The translations under genes and the position numbers were made by a program. A DNA stretch of 64,000 bases from CAXMST01 sp038206985. Its GTDB lineage: Bacteria; Actinomycetota; Thermoleophilia; Solirubrobacterales; 70-9. Positions 42,115 to 49,745 of the stretch are shown in pieces (the stretch's first letter is position 1; the number at the start of each line of letters is the position of its first letter). Location of the stretch: assembly GCA_038206985.1 (NCBI GenBank), contig JBBRAH010000004.1:1-64000 (forward strand). The letters run 5' to 3'. The notes beneath the pieces were generated by a model. That model was not told the origin of the DNA. It was given only the letters and a program-made list of their open reading frames with translations, and searched no databases.

Positions 42115-43986
42115 TCAGCGCTCCGCGACCTCGAGCAGGCGATCCGCTGCGACGTCCTTGAGCTTGGTCTTGCTGCCGTCCGGCCACCGCACCTCCACGG
42201 ACTTCGCCGCGGTGCGCGGGCCGAGCCCGAAGTAGAGCCTGTAGTGACCGCTGGAGTAGCGCGAGCCCTCAGCCTGACCGACCCAGGCTGCCTGGCGCCG
42301 GCCCGGTGTGGTGACGATCACTTTCGCGCCGATCGCCTGGGCGTTGGCGGCCGGGCCCTCGAGGTCGACCTGCAACCAGTGGCCGGACGGGCTCCGATTG
42401 TCGTAGATGCGCTTACGCAGCTTCAGGCCCTGGCGCTTGATGAGTGCCACGAGGTCGCGACGGCCGTCGCCCTCGAGATCGAGCCAACTCGCCGCCGCCC
42501 AGCGAGCGCGTCCGCCGACCTGCACCGAGCCCAGCCGCTTGAAGTCGGGGCCATGCCAGCGTCCCTGGTAGAGGCCCTGGGGAACCGCATGGAAATCAGC
42601 GATGCCATTGTTGTCGTAGTCGACGAGGGAGGACGCGACGGTGCCCCGGCTCGGCAGTCCACGACGCGCGGGGTCGACAGCCTTGAGTTGTCCGAGGCGG
42701 TTGAGCAGCAGGGTGTTTCCGCCCCGGGAGCCGACGAACAGGTCCGAATCGAGGTCACCATCGAGGTCGCCGAAGCTGACCGTGTCGAGAACTCTGCCGA
42801 CCCGCTTGATCCGGATCACCTGTTCCTTGACGAAGCCCTGCTTCTCCGGGGAGTACTCGTAGACCTTGGCCGTGCGATCGCCGATCGCGACGAGGTCGGG
42901 AAACTCGTCGCCGTCCAGATCGACCCAGCGGTATAGATCCGCGTTGACGCCGATCTGCGAGAACTGGTGAGACTGGGAGCCGAAGATCCCCGGCTTGCGC
43001 TGCTTGAACAGCAACGGGTGCAGGTTCTCGCAACCTACGAACACGTCGAGATCGCCGTCCCCGTCGTAGTCGACGGGAGCGGCTGCGCGGCCGCGGCAGA
43101 ATCCCTTGGTGATCTCTGAGCCGGCGATGTCTTCACGGAAGCGCCCCCCTCCAATCCCCAGGTAGAGCTCGTCCTCGGCCTGATTGTCGAAGCGCACGAT
43201 CGCGCCGCGGTTACCACCGTTGGCGATGTAGGAGTCCAGCCGACCGTCGCCGTTGAAGTCGCCCCAGGCCACCCCATGCCGGTCGCCGAGATCGAAGCCG
43301 AAATTGCTCGCCGGTGGATGCGAGAGCCGTGGTCCGAGCAGGATCCGCCCGCGCGGAAAGAGCGGATCCACCTTGACGTCGAAGGGCAGGTCCATGAAGT
43401 TCGCGCGAAGCACGATCTCGGCGTTCGGGCCGGCATCGAAGCTGACCACACCGCTGGCGGGACGGCTGGAGCCGTCGACGTCCACGTCCACCGATGCACC
43501 CCTCGTCTTACGGACCTTGGGAGTACGACCCTCGTAGCGGATCTCACCGCTGACCCTGCTGGTCGGCAGCTGCGGGATCGCTCCGAGCCCGACGGTCTGG
43601 ATGTGGGTCACGCCGCGTTTGTCGACCCAGATGTAGAGGCCGGCCTCGCGGACCCGGGGCGTCGCGAACAGATCGTCGAAGCCGGGGATGTCGGCTGTGG
43701 AGCTGAGTCCGGATCGGTCGAGGGAGTCGGTGAAGTGCCCCGCGCCATCGGAGGTGAGCAGCGTGCCCCGGTACTTGTGGTTGGAGGAGAACAGATCGAG
43801 ATCGTGGTCGCCGTCGATGTCGGCGACGCTCAGATCGAAGAGCTTGCTCGAATTGACCGGCAGGTTGCGCCCCGAGAACTTCGGTGGAGCAGCGAGCGCG
43901 GTCGCGGCGGTCGCGAGGGCGAGCAGCGAGGTGAGCAACCCGATCGCGGCCAGGGGCCACGCCTTCTGACGCCAGGTGCCATCCAT
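42115..43986 (-). CDS. Secreted CRTAC1-type protein (FG-GAP repeats + ASPIC/UnbV), copy B
   Basis: A 623-residue paralogue of the protein at 34204-36099. Signal peptide AAIGLLTSLLALATAATALA. FG-GAP-type repeats include FDLSVADIDGDHDLDLFSSNHKYRGTL, AWGDFNGDGRLDSYIANGG, AAPVDYDGDGDLDVFVGC, SFGDLDGDLDSDLFVGSRGGN and SSLVDYDNNGIADFHAVPQG. The ASPIC/UnbV end is GPAANAQAIGAKVIVTTPGRRQAAWVG...YFGLGPRTAAKSVEVRWPDGSKTKL. It starts 4 bp after the stop of sulfatase copy 2 and ends directly before sulfatase copy 1, so it is sandwiched between the two enzymes; a carrier, anchor or substrate-binding partner role is inferred. Confidence 0.87.
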   Translation of the reverse strand: MDGTWRQKAWPLAAIGLLTSLLALATAATALAAPPKFSGRNLPVNSSKLFDLSVADIDGDHDLDLFSSNHKYRGTLLTSDGAGHFTDSLDRSGLSSTADIPGFDDLFATPRVREAGLYIWVDKRGVTHIQTVGLGAIPQLPTSRVSGEIRYEGRTPKVRKTRGASVDVDVDGSSRPASGVVSFDAGPNAEIVLRANFMDLPFDVKVDPLFPRGRILLGPRLSHPPASNFGFDLGDRHGVAWGDFNGDGRLDSYIANGGNRGAIVRFDNQAEDELYLGIGGGRFREDIAGSEITKGFCRGRAAAPVDYDGDGDLDVFVGCENLHPLLFKQRKPGIFGSQSHQFSQIGVNADLYRWVDLDGDEFPDLVAIGDRTAKVYEYSPEKQGFVKEQVIRIKRVGRVLDTVSFGDLDGDLDSDLFVGSRGGNTLLLNRLGQLKAVDPARRGLPSRGTVASSLVDYDNNGIADFHAVPQGLYQGRWHGPDFKRLGSVQVGGRARWAAASWLDLEGDGRRDLVALIKRQGLKLRKRIYDNRSPSGHWLQVDLEGPAANAQAIGAKVIVTTPGRRQAAWVGQAEGSRYSSGHYRLYFGLGPRTAAKSVEVRWPDGSKTKLKDVAADRLLEVAER

Positions 43987-43990
43987 TGGC

Positions 43991-45574
43991 CTATTCGCAG
44001 TACTCGCCTGATGCAGGTTCGGGATCGCGCCCCTCGATTCCGGCGCAGTGCGAGAGCTTGCTCATCCGCTTCTGTGCCTGGCGCGCGAACTTCGCCTCCG
44101 GGGTCCTGCGCGGCGACGGGAAGAGATTCTCGAGCTGGTAGGGGTCGGCGTCGATGTCGTAGTGCTCGATTGCCGACGGCTCGCACCGATCGGTGTCCGG
44201 GTTCTTGCCCGCGCTTGCGCCGTACTCGAAGTAGATCTGGTGATCGAACCGCACGCCCCGATACTGGCAGTCCTGGAGCTCGACGAGGAAGGCGCGGTTG
44301 TTTGGCACCCCGCCCGTACCGTCGAGAATCGGCACCAGGGAGCGGCCGTCCATCGTGCGGCAGCGGCGCGTGCCGCGGCAGGGATCGGCACCCGCCAGAT
44401 CGAGCATGGTCGGCGCCAGATCGATGTTGGCGGCCGGATCGTCGATCTCGCTTTGCACCGGGGCACCCTTCCGGTAGGCCTCGGGGATCAGGATCGAGAG
44501 CGGCATCCGCAAGTTCTCCTCGTACGGGTACAGCTTGCCCTTCGGGATCCGGTGCTCGCCGAAGTAGTATCCGTTGTCGGAGGCGAAGATGAAGATCGTC
44601 TGGTCGAGCTCGCCGGCCTTCTCGATCTTGTTGTAGACCTGTGCGATGCCGCGATCAACGCCCAGCATCGACTCGATCGTGCACCGATAGCGGCGCTCGA
44701 CCTTGTCGATCTCCTCGGGGGTGAGCGACGGCAGCGCCTGAATGAAGGGTGGCTTGTCGGAGACGTCCGCCTCGTTGAAGTTGGGTGGCTGCAGGATGGG
44801 CGTCGAGCTGAACGCACCCTCGTCCTGGGGCGAGGGCACGGGTGCCGCCGGGCAGATGTTCGGTGGGCGGCCAGCCGCCCCGTGGGGTGCGTAGTAGTCG
44901 AGCTGCATGTAGAAGGGATCGTCCTTGGCGGCCAGCTTCTGTGTCCAGCGGCGGGCGAACTTGCTGGTCACGTCGGTGACGTGGTCCTTGTCGCGCTCGC
45001 CGTAGTAGAGCTTCTTGCCGTTCTTGGAGGCCTTGTAGTCGTAGTAGCGCCGGCTCTCGAGCTGGGTGAACCAGAGGTCCCAGCCGGGTGCCACGTCCTG
45101 CGGCTTGTCGGCGTAATCCTCGTACTCGTTCAGCCATTTGCCCAGATGGGCCGTGTTGTAGCCGGCTCGCTGCAGCCAGACGGGCAGCACGTTCTTCTTG
45201 CCGATCAGGTTGGCGTAATCGTTCCTCAGCACGCCGTTGTTGTGCCCGTACGCGCCGCTCAGCACCGACGCCCGAGATGGGCAGCAGAGGGGGGTCGTGA
45301 CGATGTAGTCGCTGAAGCTGGAGCCGGGGTCGATGATCAGTTGGTGGAGGTTCGGCATCGCCTCCGGGGTCACGGTCCCGGCGGGCTGATCGTCGGTGAG
45401 GATCATCACGATGTTCGGCTGGGGCAGGCCGCGGGTTCCCTTGCCCGTCTTGCTCGCGGCGGCGGGCTCTGAGCCTCCGGCCGAATGGAGCAACGCGAAC
45501 AGGACGAGCGCCCCGAGGAGGACGAGCATCAGGCGGAGCGACCGCGCGGAGTGGATCTGGGCTGACGGTTCCAT
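43991..45574 (-). CDS. Secreted sulfatase (copy 2)
   Basis: A 527-residue sulfatase. The N-terminal hydrophobic segment (RLMLVLLGALVLFALLHSAGG) is a signal peptide or anchor. Strand 1 is QPNIVMILTDDQP and the FGly motif is CCPSRASVLSG. Also present are GYNTAHLGKWLNEYEDYADKPQDVAPGWDLW, SDNGYYFGEHRIPKGKLYPYEE and IDLAPTMLDLAGADPCRGTRRCR. The C-terminus CAGIEGRDPEPASGEYCE is almost the same as in copy 1. The ATG at 45574 is chosen because it precedes the signal sequence directly; upstream in-frame sequence to 45769 is not protein-like. It is the first gene of the large minus-strand array; 182 bp separate it from the divergent cyclophilin gene. Confidence 0.9.
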   Translation of the reverse strand: MEPSAQIHSARSLRLMLVLLGALVLFALLHSAGGSEPAAASKTGKGTRGLPQPNIVMILTDDQPAGTVTPEAMPNLHQLIIDPGSSFSDYIVTTPLCCPSRASVLSGAYGHNNGVLRNDYANLIGKKNVLPVWLQRAGYNTAHLGKWLNEYEDYADKPQDVAPGWDLWFTQLESRRYYDYKASKNGKKLYYGERDKDHVTDVTSKFARRWTQKLAAKDDPFYMQLDYYAPHGAAGRPPNICPAAPVPSPQDEGAFSSTPILQPPNFNEADVSDKPPFIQALPSLTPEEIDKVERRYRCTIESMLGVDRGIAQVYNKIEKAGELDQTIFIFASDNGYYFGEHRIPKGKLYPYEENLRMPLSILIPEAYRKGAPVQSEIDDPAANIDLAPTMLDLAGADPCRGTRRCRTMDGRSLVPILDGTGGVPNNRAFLVELQDCQYRGVRFDHQIYFEYGASAGKNPDTDRCEPSAIEHYDIDADPYQLENLFPSPRRTPEAKFARQAQKRMSKLSHCAGIEGRDPEPASGEYCE

Positions 45575-45756
45575 CGATCGCTGCAACAGGTGGGCGGGCG
45601 ATAAGTCGCGCTCGGGTCGCAATCGGTGTGCCCGGACTTCCCCATCGCAGTCCGGCGAGCGACGCCGGATGTTAGCGATCCCTAATGATGCTCCCGGCCA
45701 CCTCTCCCACCCGGCCGTTCCCCGCGGGCCGGGGCCGCACATGTAGAGTCGCGTCC

Positions 45757-46212
45757 ATGTCGAAAGCAATCATGAACACATCAGCTGGACCCATCGAATT
45801 CGAACTCCACGACTCCGACGCCCCCAAGACCGTCGAAAACTTCCGCAAGCTCGCGAGCGACGGCTTCTACGACGGGCTCATCTTCCACCGTGTGATCAAG
45901 GACTTCATGATCCAGGGAGGCTGCCCCGAGGGCACCGGCACCGGTGACCCCGGCTACAAGTTCGAGGACGAGTTCAACGACCACAAGGTCGCCCGCGGCG
46001 CGCTGGCGATGGCCAACTCCGGGCCCAACACCAACGGTTCCCAGTTCTTCATCGTCACGATCGACGAGGCCTCCTGGCTCGACGGCAAGCACACCGTGTT
46101 CGGCACCGTCGTCTCCGGCATGGACGCTGTCGATGCGATCGAGGCCACCGAGACCGGCCCCGGCGACGCACCGGTCGAGCCACAGGGCATCGTCGACATC
46201 GAACTCCCCTGA
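45757..46212 (+). CDS. Cyclophilin-type peptidyl-prolyl isomerase
   Basis: A 151-residue cytoplasmic cyclophilin. Core motifs are APKTVENFRKLASDGFYDGLIFHRVIKDFMIQGGCPEGTGTGDPGYKFEDE (Arg of FHRV and the QGG loop in the active site), ALAMANSGPNTNGSQFFI and WLDGKHTVFGTVVSGMDAVDAI. It catalyses cis-trans isomerisation of X-Pro bonds. No signal peptide with the ATG at 45757. A hairpin follows the stop immediately. Confidence 0.94.
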   Translation: MSKAIMNTSAGPIEFELHDSDAPKTVENFRKLASDGFYDGLIFHRVIKDFMIQGGCPEGTGTGDPGYKFEDEFNDHKVARGALAMANSGPNTNGSQFFIVTIDEASWLDGKHTVFGTVVSGMDAVDAIEATETGPGDAPVEPQGIVDIELP

Positions 46213-46216
46213 CGGC

Positions 46217-46244
46217 CTGAGGACGCCGATGCCGGCGTCCTCAG
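46217..46244 (+). terminator. Hairpin after cyclophilin gene
   Basis: An 11-bp perfect stem (46217-46227 with 46234-46244) and 6-nt loop, starting 4 bp after the cyclophilin stop. A second small hairpin (46251-46267, 7-bp stem) follows at once. No U-tract, but the position between convergent genes (rlmN ends at 46308) suggests bidirectional termination. Confidence 0.5.
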
Positions 46245-46307
46245 TCACTTGCATAGCTCCGCTATGCGGCGCTCCCTGCGTCCTGGGCCTCGACGCCCGC
46301 AGCCTCG

Positions 46308-47300
46308 TCAGGCTGCCGCGCCGTCTACGGCCAGTTGCCCGCAGGCCGCGGCTATGTCCTGGCCGCGGGTGAGGCGGATGGTGTTGGGGATTCCGTGGCC
46401 GCGGAGCACGGTGCGGAACTCCTCGATCGCCTCGCGACTCGAGCCGGTGTACTGGCCCGGGGTCGGGTTGTACGGAATCAGGTTGACTTTCCAGGCTTCG
46501 CGCGGCTTGAGTGCCTCGGCCAGGACGTCGGCCTGGCCGGGCGCGTCGTTGACGCCGGCCAGCATCAGATACTCGACGTAGACCCGCTTGCCGCGAGCCT
46601 CGCGCCAGCGCAGGCAGGCCTGGAGCACGTCGTGCAGGGGGTAGCGGTCGTTGACGGGCATCAACTCGCTGCGCACGTCGCCCTCGGCCGAGTGCAGCGA
46701 GAGCGCGAGGCGCATCCGCGGTCCGTCCGTGGCGAGGCGGTCGATGCCCGGCACCCAGCCAACGGTGGAGACGGTCGTGTGTGAGGTCGCGATGCCGATG
46801 TCCGGCAGGCGCTCGGCCGCCTCGATCACCGCGTCGAGGTTCATGAGCGGCTCCCCCATGCCCATGAAGACCAGCTGATTGACCTCGACCTTGCGCTTGA
46901 AGTGCAGGACCTGATCGAGGATCTCCGAGGCGGTGAGATTGCGGCCGAAGGCCATCCGCCCGGTCGCGCAGAAGTTGCAGGTCAGCGGGCAGCCCGACTG
47001 CGAGGAGACACAGATCGAGCGGCGCCCATCCCGGTACTTCATCAGCACGGTCTCCAGCGGCCGGCCGTCGGCGGAGTTGAGCAGCACCTTTTCGGTGCCG
47101 TCGGAGGAGCGCAGCGAGTCCTGCAGATACAACGTGGAGAACGGCACCTCGGCCTCCAGCCGCGCGCGCAGCGCCTTCGGCAGGTTCGACATCTGACCGT
47201 AGGAGTGCACGCCGGAGGCCGCCCACTCCCAGATCTGGGTGGAGCGGAAGTCGGGCTCGCCTGCATCGGCGAGCACCTGATCGAGAAGCTCGAGGTCCAT
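46308..47300 (-). CDS. rlmN: 23S rRNA (adenine2503-C2)-methyltransferase
   Basis: A 330-residue radical SAM enzyme. The cluster motif is Cys104-x3-Cys108-x2-Cys111 (SGCPLTCNFCATG). Other family marks are GMGEPLMNLDAVIEA, RLALSLHS, NLIPYNPTPGQY and the C-terminal Cys in IAAACGQLA that forms the methyl-transfer intermediate. The N-terminal helix region (FRSTQIWEWAASGV...MSNLPKALRARL) is RlmN-specific. It methylates A2503 of 23S rRNA and A37 of some tRNAs. It is the last gene of the run after the fructosamine kinase (43 bp). Confidence 0.95.
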   Translation of the reverse strand: MDLELLDQVLADAGEPDFRSTQIWEWAASGVHSYGQMSNLPKALRARLEAEVPFSTLYLQDSLRSSDGTEKVLLNSADGRPLETVLMKYRDGRRSICVSSQSGCPLTCNFCATGRMAFGRNLTASEILDQVLHFKRKVEVNQLVFMGMGEPLMNLDAVIEAAERLPDIGIATSHTTVSTVGWVPGIDRLATDGPRMRLALSLHSAEGDVRSELMPVNDRYPLHDVLQACLRWREARGKRVYVEYLMLAGVNDAPGQADVLAEALKPREAWKVNLIPYNPTPGQYTGSSREAIEEFRTVLRGHGIPNTIRLTRGQDIAAACGQLAVDGAAA

Positions 47301-47343
47301 GGGCTCAGTCTGGCACGGCCCCGCTCGCCTCCGGGCCCGCCTC

Positions 47344-48234
47344 TCAGGCGTAGCGCCGCGCCGCGCGCTCGGCGGCGGCGCCGTAGCTACCGCCGAACAA
47401 TGCCGCGTGGACCAGCAACGGCTGCAGTTGCCACAGATCGATCCGGTCGTCCGCGCCGGGCGCCAGAGGAGCGACCTCCCCGTAGGCGTCGAAGACCCGC
47501 TCTCCGCCAGGGGTGCCGAACAGACGCAACATCGCGAGATCCATCTCCCTGTGCCCGCCCTGAGCCGAGGGATCGATCAGCCAGGGCCGTCCCTCCCGGT
47601 CGGCGTGCACGTTGCCGGCCCAGAGGTCCCCATGCAGGCGCGCCGGCGGCTCGTCAGGGCCGGCGAGCTCGGCAATCCGCTCGCAGACCGCCTCCACCGC
47701 ACTCACCCCGGACTCGCCCAGCGAGCCGCGTTCGTGGGCCACGCGGGCGAGCGGGCGCAGCCGCTGGGAGGCGTAGACCTGCGGCCAGCTCTCGCCCGGA
47801 GTGGCCTGCAGGCGGAGGGAACCCAGCCGCTGGGACTCGCCGTCCTCACCGGCGCCCGGGAGCCAGGCGAAGGCGGGCGCGCCGAGTGCGTGCATCGCGG
47901 CGAGCCCGCGGCCGAGTTGCTCGGCGCCCGGCCCGCCGAGGCGCCCTGGCTCGACCCACTCGAGCGCGAGGAAGGAGTCTCCGGGGCCGGGGCCGATCGC
48001 GACCACCTCCGGCACCCTGATCGCCTCGCATTCGCCGAGCCAGCGTAAACCCGCGGCCTCGGCCTCGTACTCGCCGGGTACCGCGCCCCGGCGGGTCTTG
48101 ACGAACAGCCGCTGCGCACCGGCATCCACGGCGAATGCCTCGTTGATGTCACCGCCGGAAACCGGCCGCGCGGCATCGATTCCTACCCCGAGATGCCGCT
48201 CGAGGGATTCGGTGAGTGCGGCCGGGAGGCTCAG
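47344..48234 (-). CDS. Fructosamine/ribulosamine kinase family protein, probable CTG start
   Basis: A kinase-fold enzyme that phosphorylates protein-bound ketoamines, leading to their spontaneous removal. Motifs: GGDINEAFAV, LFVKTRR (nucleotide Lys), FLALEWVEPG, the catalytic loop LHGDLWAGNVHAD, the metal motif WLIDPSAQGGHREMDLAM, and the C-terminal LWQLQPLLVHAALFGGSYG. The first canonical start (GTG 48129) removes the glycine-rich N-lobe. The frame extends upstream as (M)SLPAALTESLERHLGVGIDAARPVSGGDIN from a CTG at 48234, in a 4-nt CTGA overlap with the SRPBCC gene's stop. This gives 296 residues, normal for the family. Confidence 0.85.
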   Translation of the reverse strand: MSLPAALTESLERHLGVGIDAARPVSGGDINEAFAVDAGAQRLFVKTRRGAVPGEYEAEAAGLRWLGECEAIRVPEVVAIGPGPGDSFLALEWVEPGRLGGPGAEQLGRGLAAMHALGAPAFAWLPGAGEDGESQRLGSLRLQATPGESWPQVYASQRLRPLARVAHERGSLGESGVSAVEAVCERIAELAGPDEPPARLHGDLWAGNVHADREGRPWLIDPSAQGGHREMDLAMLRLFGTPGGERVFDAYGEVAPLAPGADDRIDLWQLQPLLVHAALFGGSYGAAAERAARRYA

Positions 48235-48695
48235 CTCGCCGCGGCGGGTGCCGGGCCGGCGGCCGCGGCGCGGCGCTCGGCTTCGGAGGCGATGCCGGCG
48301 GCGATCCCCTCGACGATCTGACGCATCAGCGCAACCACCGAGAAGCCGACGATGGGGATCCTTGGAGTCGTCTCGAGCACGTAGCTCATCCTCGTGCCGG
48401 CGCCCGCGGGAGTCAGCTCGATCGTGCCGACGTGGTCCTTGACGGGCGCCCCCGAGAGCATCCGGTAGGCGAAGCGCCGGGGCGGGTCGAAGGTGATGAT
48501 CTCCTCACGCACCGGCGGGCCGACCAGGTGCAGGACGCGGATCGCGCCGACGCCGTTCGGCGGCGGCTCACCCTCGCGCTCGAGCTCCACCTTGCGGAAC
48601 CGGGTGTACTCGGACATGCCCCGGAGGTCGGCGACGACCTCCCAGACGGTCTCGGGAGGGGCAGCGACAGTACGGGAAAAATCCAGGGTGGCCAT
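48231..48695 (-). CDS. SRPBCC family protein (first of two paralogues)
   Basis: A 154-residue START-like domain: TVAAPPETVWEVVADLRGMSEYTRFRKVELEREGEPPPNGVGAIRVLHL, then REEIITFDPPRRFAYRMLSGAPVKDHVGTIELTP. These folds bind hydrophobic ligands or act as cyclases. Highly similar in plan to the protein at 49240-49695, so a local duplication with the phosphatase gene now between them. Its stop overlaps the kinase start. Confidence 0.8.
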   Translation of the reverse strand: MATLDFSRTVAAPPETVWEVVADLRGMSEYTRFRKVELEREGEPPPNGVGAIRVLHLVGPPVREEIITFDPPRRFAYRMLSGAPVKDHVGTIELTPAGAGTRMSYVLETTPRIPIVGFSVVALMRQIVEGIAAGIASEAERRAAAAGPAPAAAS

Positions 48696-48734
48696 CGGCG
48701 CGGATCATATGCCAGCGGGCCGACCCGCTCGGAT

Positions 48735-49214
48735 CTAGAGGTGCTCGCGGACCCGCTCCAGGAGCCCCTGACAACCTGCCTCGACCACGTCGAGGACGTG
48801 CGTGAACCCCGCATCCCCCCCGTAGTAGGGGTCGGGTACATCGAGCTCACCGAGCTGGCGGGCCTCGTGATCGAGCTCGCGCAGGAGAACGAGCTTCTCG
48901 TGGTGCTCGTCGCTCGCAGCCATGGCCTTCAGGTCCGCAAGGTTCTCGCGATCCATGGCGACGACGAAGTGAAAGGTGTCGAGGTCCTCGGGGACGACCC
49001 GGCGAGCCGCACCCTCGATCACAATTCCGCGCTCCGCCGCAGTGGCGACGCTGCGCTCGTCCGGCGGGTGGCCAACGTGCCAGCTCCCGGTCCCGGCGCT
49101 GTCAACCTCGACACGATCATCGAGGCCGGCCTCCGCCAGCTGAGCCCTCATCACGCCTTCGGCCGTCGGCGAGCGGCAGATGTTGCCGAGGCAGACGAAG
49201 AGGACGCGGACCAT
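48735..49214 (-). CDS. Low molecular weight protein-tyrosine-phosphatase family protein
   Basis: A 159-residue phosphatase. The active-site loop is VCLGNICRSP with Cys8 and Arg14, and the general acid Asp is in DVPDPYYGGDAGF. The TAEGVMRAQLAEAGL and DSAGTGSWHVGHPPDERSV stretches are family-typical. The ATG at 49214 has GAGG five bases upstream; an in-frame GTG at 49229 with its own GGGG is an alternative. Next to a fructosamine-kinase homologue, members of this family are known to dephosphorylate protein-bound ribulosamine 5-phosphate, so a deglycation role is as likely as signalling. Confidence 0.9.
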   Translation of the reverse strand: MVRVLFVCLGNICRSPTAEGVMRAQLAEAGLDDRVEVDSAGTGSWHVGHPPDERSVATAAERGIVIEGAARRVVPEDLDTFHFVVAMDRENLADLKAMAASDEHHEKLVLLRELDHEARQLGELDVPDPYYGGDAGFTHVLDVVEAGCQGLLERVREHL

Positions 49215-49239
49215 GCTCGCCTCGGTCACCGATGACCCC

Positions 49240-49695
49240 TCAGGAAGCCGGTCTTGCCCGGCGCTCGGCCTCGGCGCCGACACCCGCCATCAAGCGCCCG
49301 ATCGCCGCCTTCACACCAGCCCGTACGAAGGGACCGCTGAGCGGGATCGAGGGCTCGATCTCGAGCTCGTACTTCATCGCGGTACCGCCGGAGGCCCCGC
49401 CGCCGAGGTCGGTGAGCGTTACGGTCCCGACCTGGGAGCGAACCGGGACCCCTGACAGGACCTTGTAGGCGAAGGTCCGGGGCGGTTCGTAGGTGACGAT
49501 CTCCTCGCGGATCGGCTGCCCGAAGAAGTGCAGGGCGCGGATCGCGCCGGCACCGTTGGGCGCCTCACTGCCCTCCTGCTCGAGCTCCACCTTGCGGATC
49601 GGAGTGAAGTCGGGGTAGCGGCTGTGATCGGTGATCGTCTCGAAGACCGTTTCAGCCGGCGCCGAGATCGTGCGTTTCAGCGTGATGTTGACCAT
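49240..49695 (-). CDS. SRPBCC family protein (second paralogue)
   Basis: A 151-residue START-like domain: TISAPAETVFETITDHSRYPDFTPIRKVELEQEGSEAPNGAGAIRALHFFGQPIREEIVTYEPPRTFAYKVLSGVPVRSQVGTVTL. It shares the pattern KVELExEG...PNGxGAIRxLH and REEIxTxxPPRxFAYxxLSGxPV with the protein at 48231-48695. It is the first gene of the SRPBCC-phosphatase-SRPBCC-kinase-rlmN run, and 50 bp separate it from the upstream acyl-CoA synthetase fusion on the same strand. Confidence 0.8.
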   Translation of the reverse strand: MVNITLKRTISAPAETVFETITDHSRYPDFTPIRKVELEQEGSEAPNGAGAIRALHFFGQPIREEIVTYEPPRTFAYKVLSGVPVRSQVGTVTLTDLGGGASGGTAMKYELEIEPSIPLSGPFVRAGVKAAIGRLMAGVGAEAERRARPAS

Positions 49696-49745
49696 TGCCC
49701 GCTGATCCTAGTCGGAGCCCGCCGGCTGCCCACTCGCGGCGCGGC

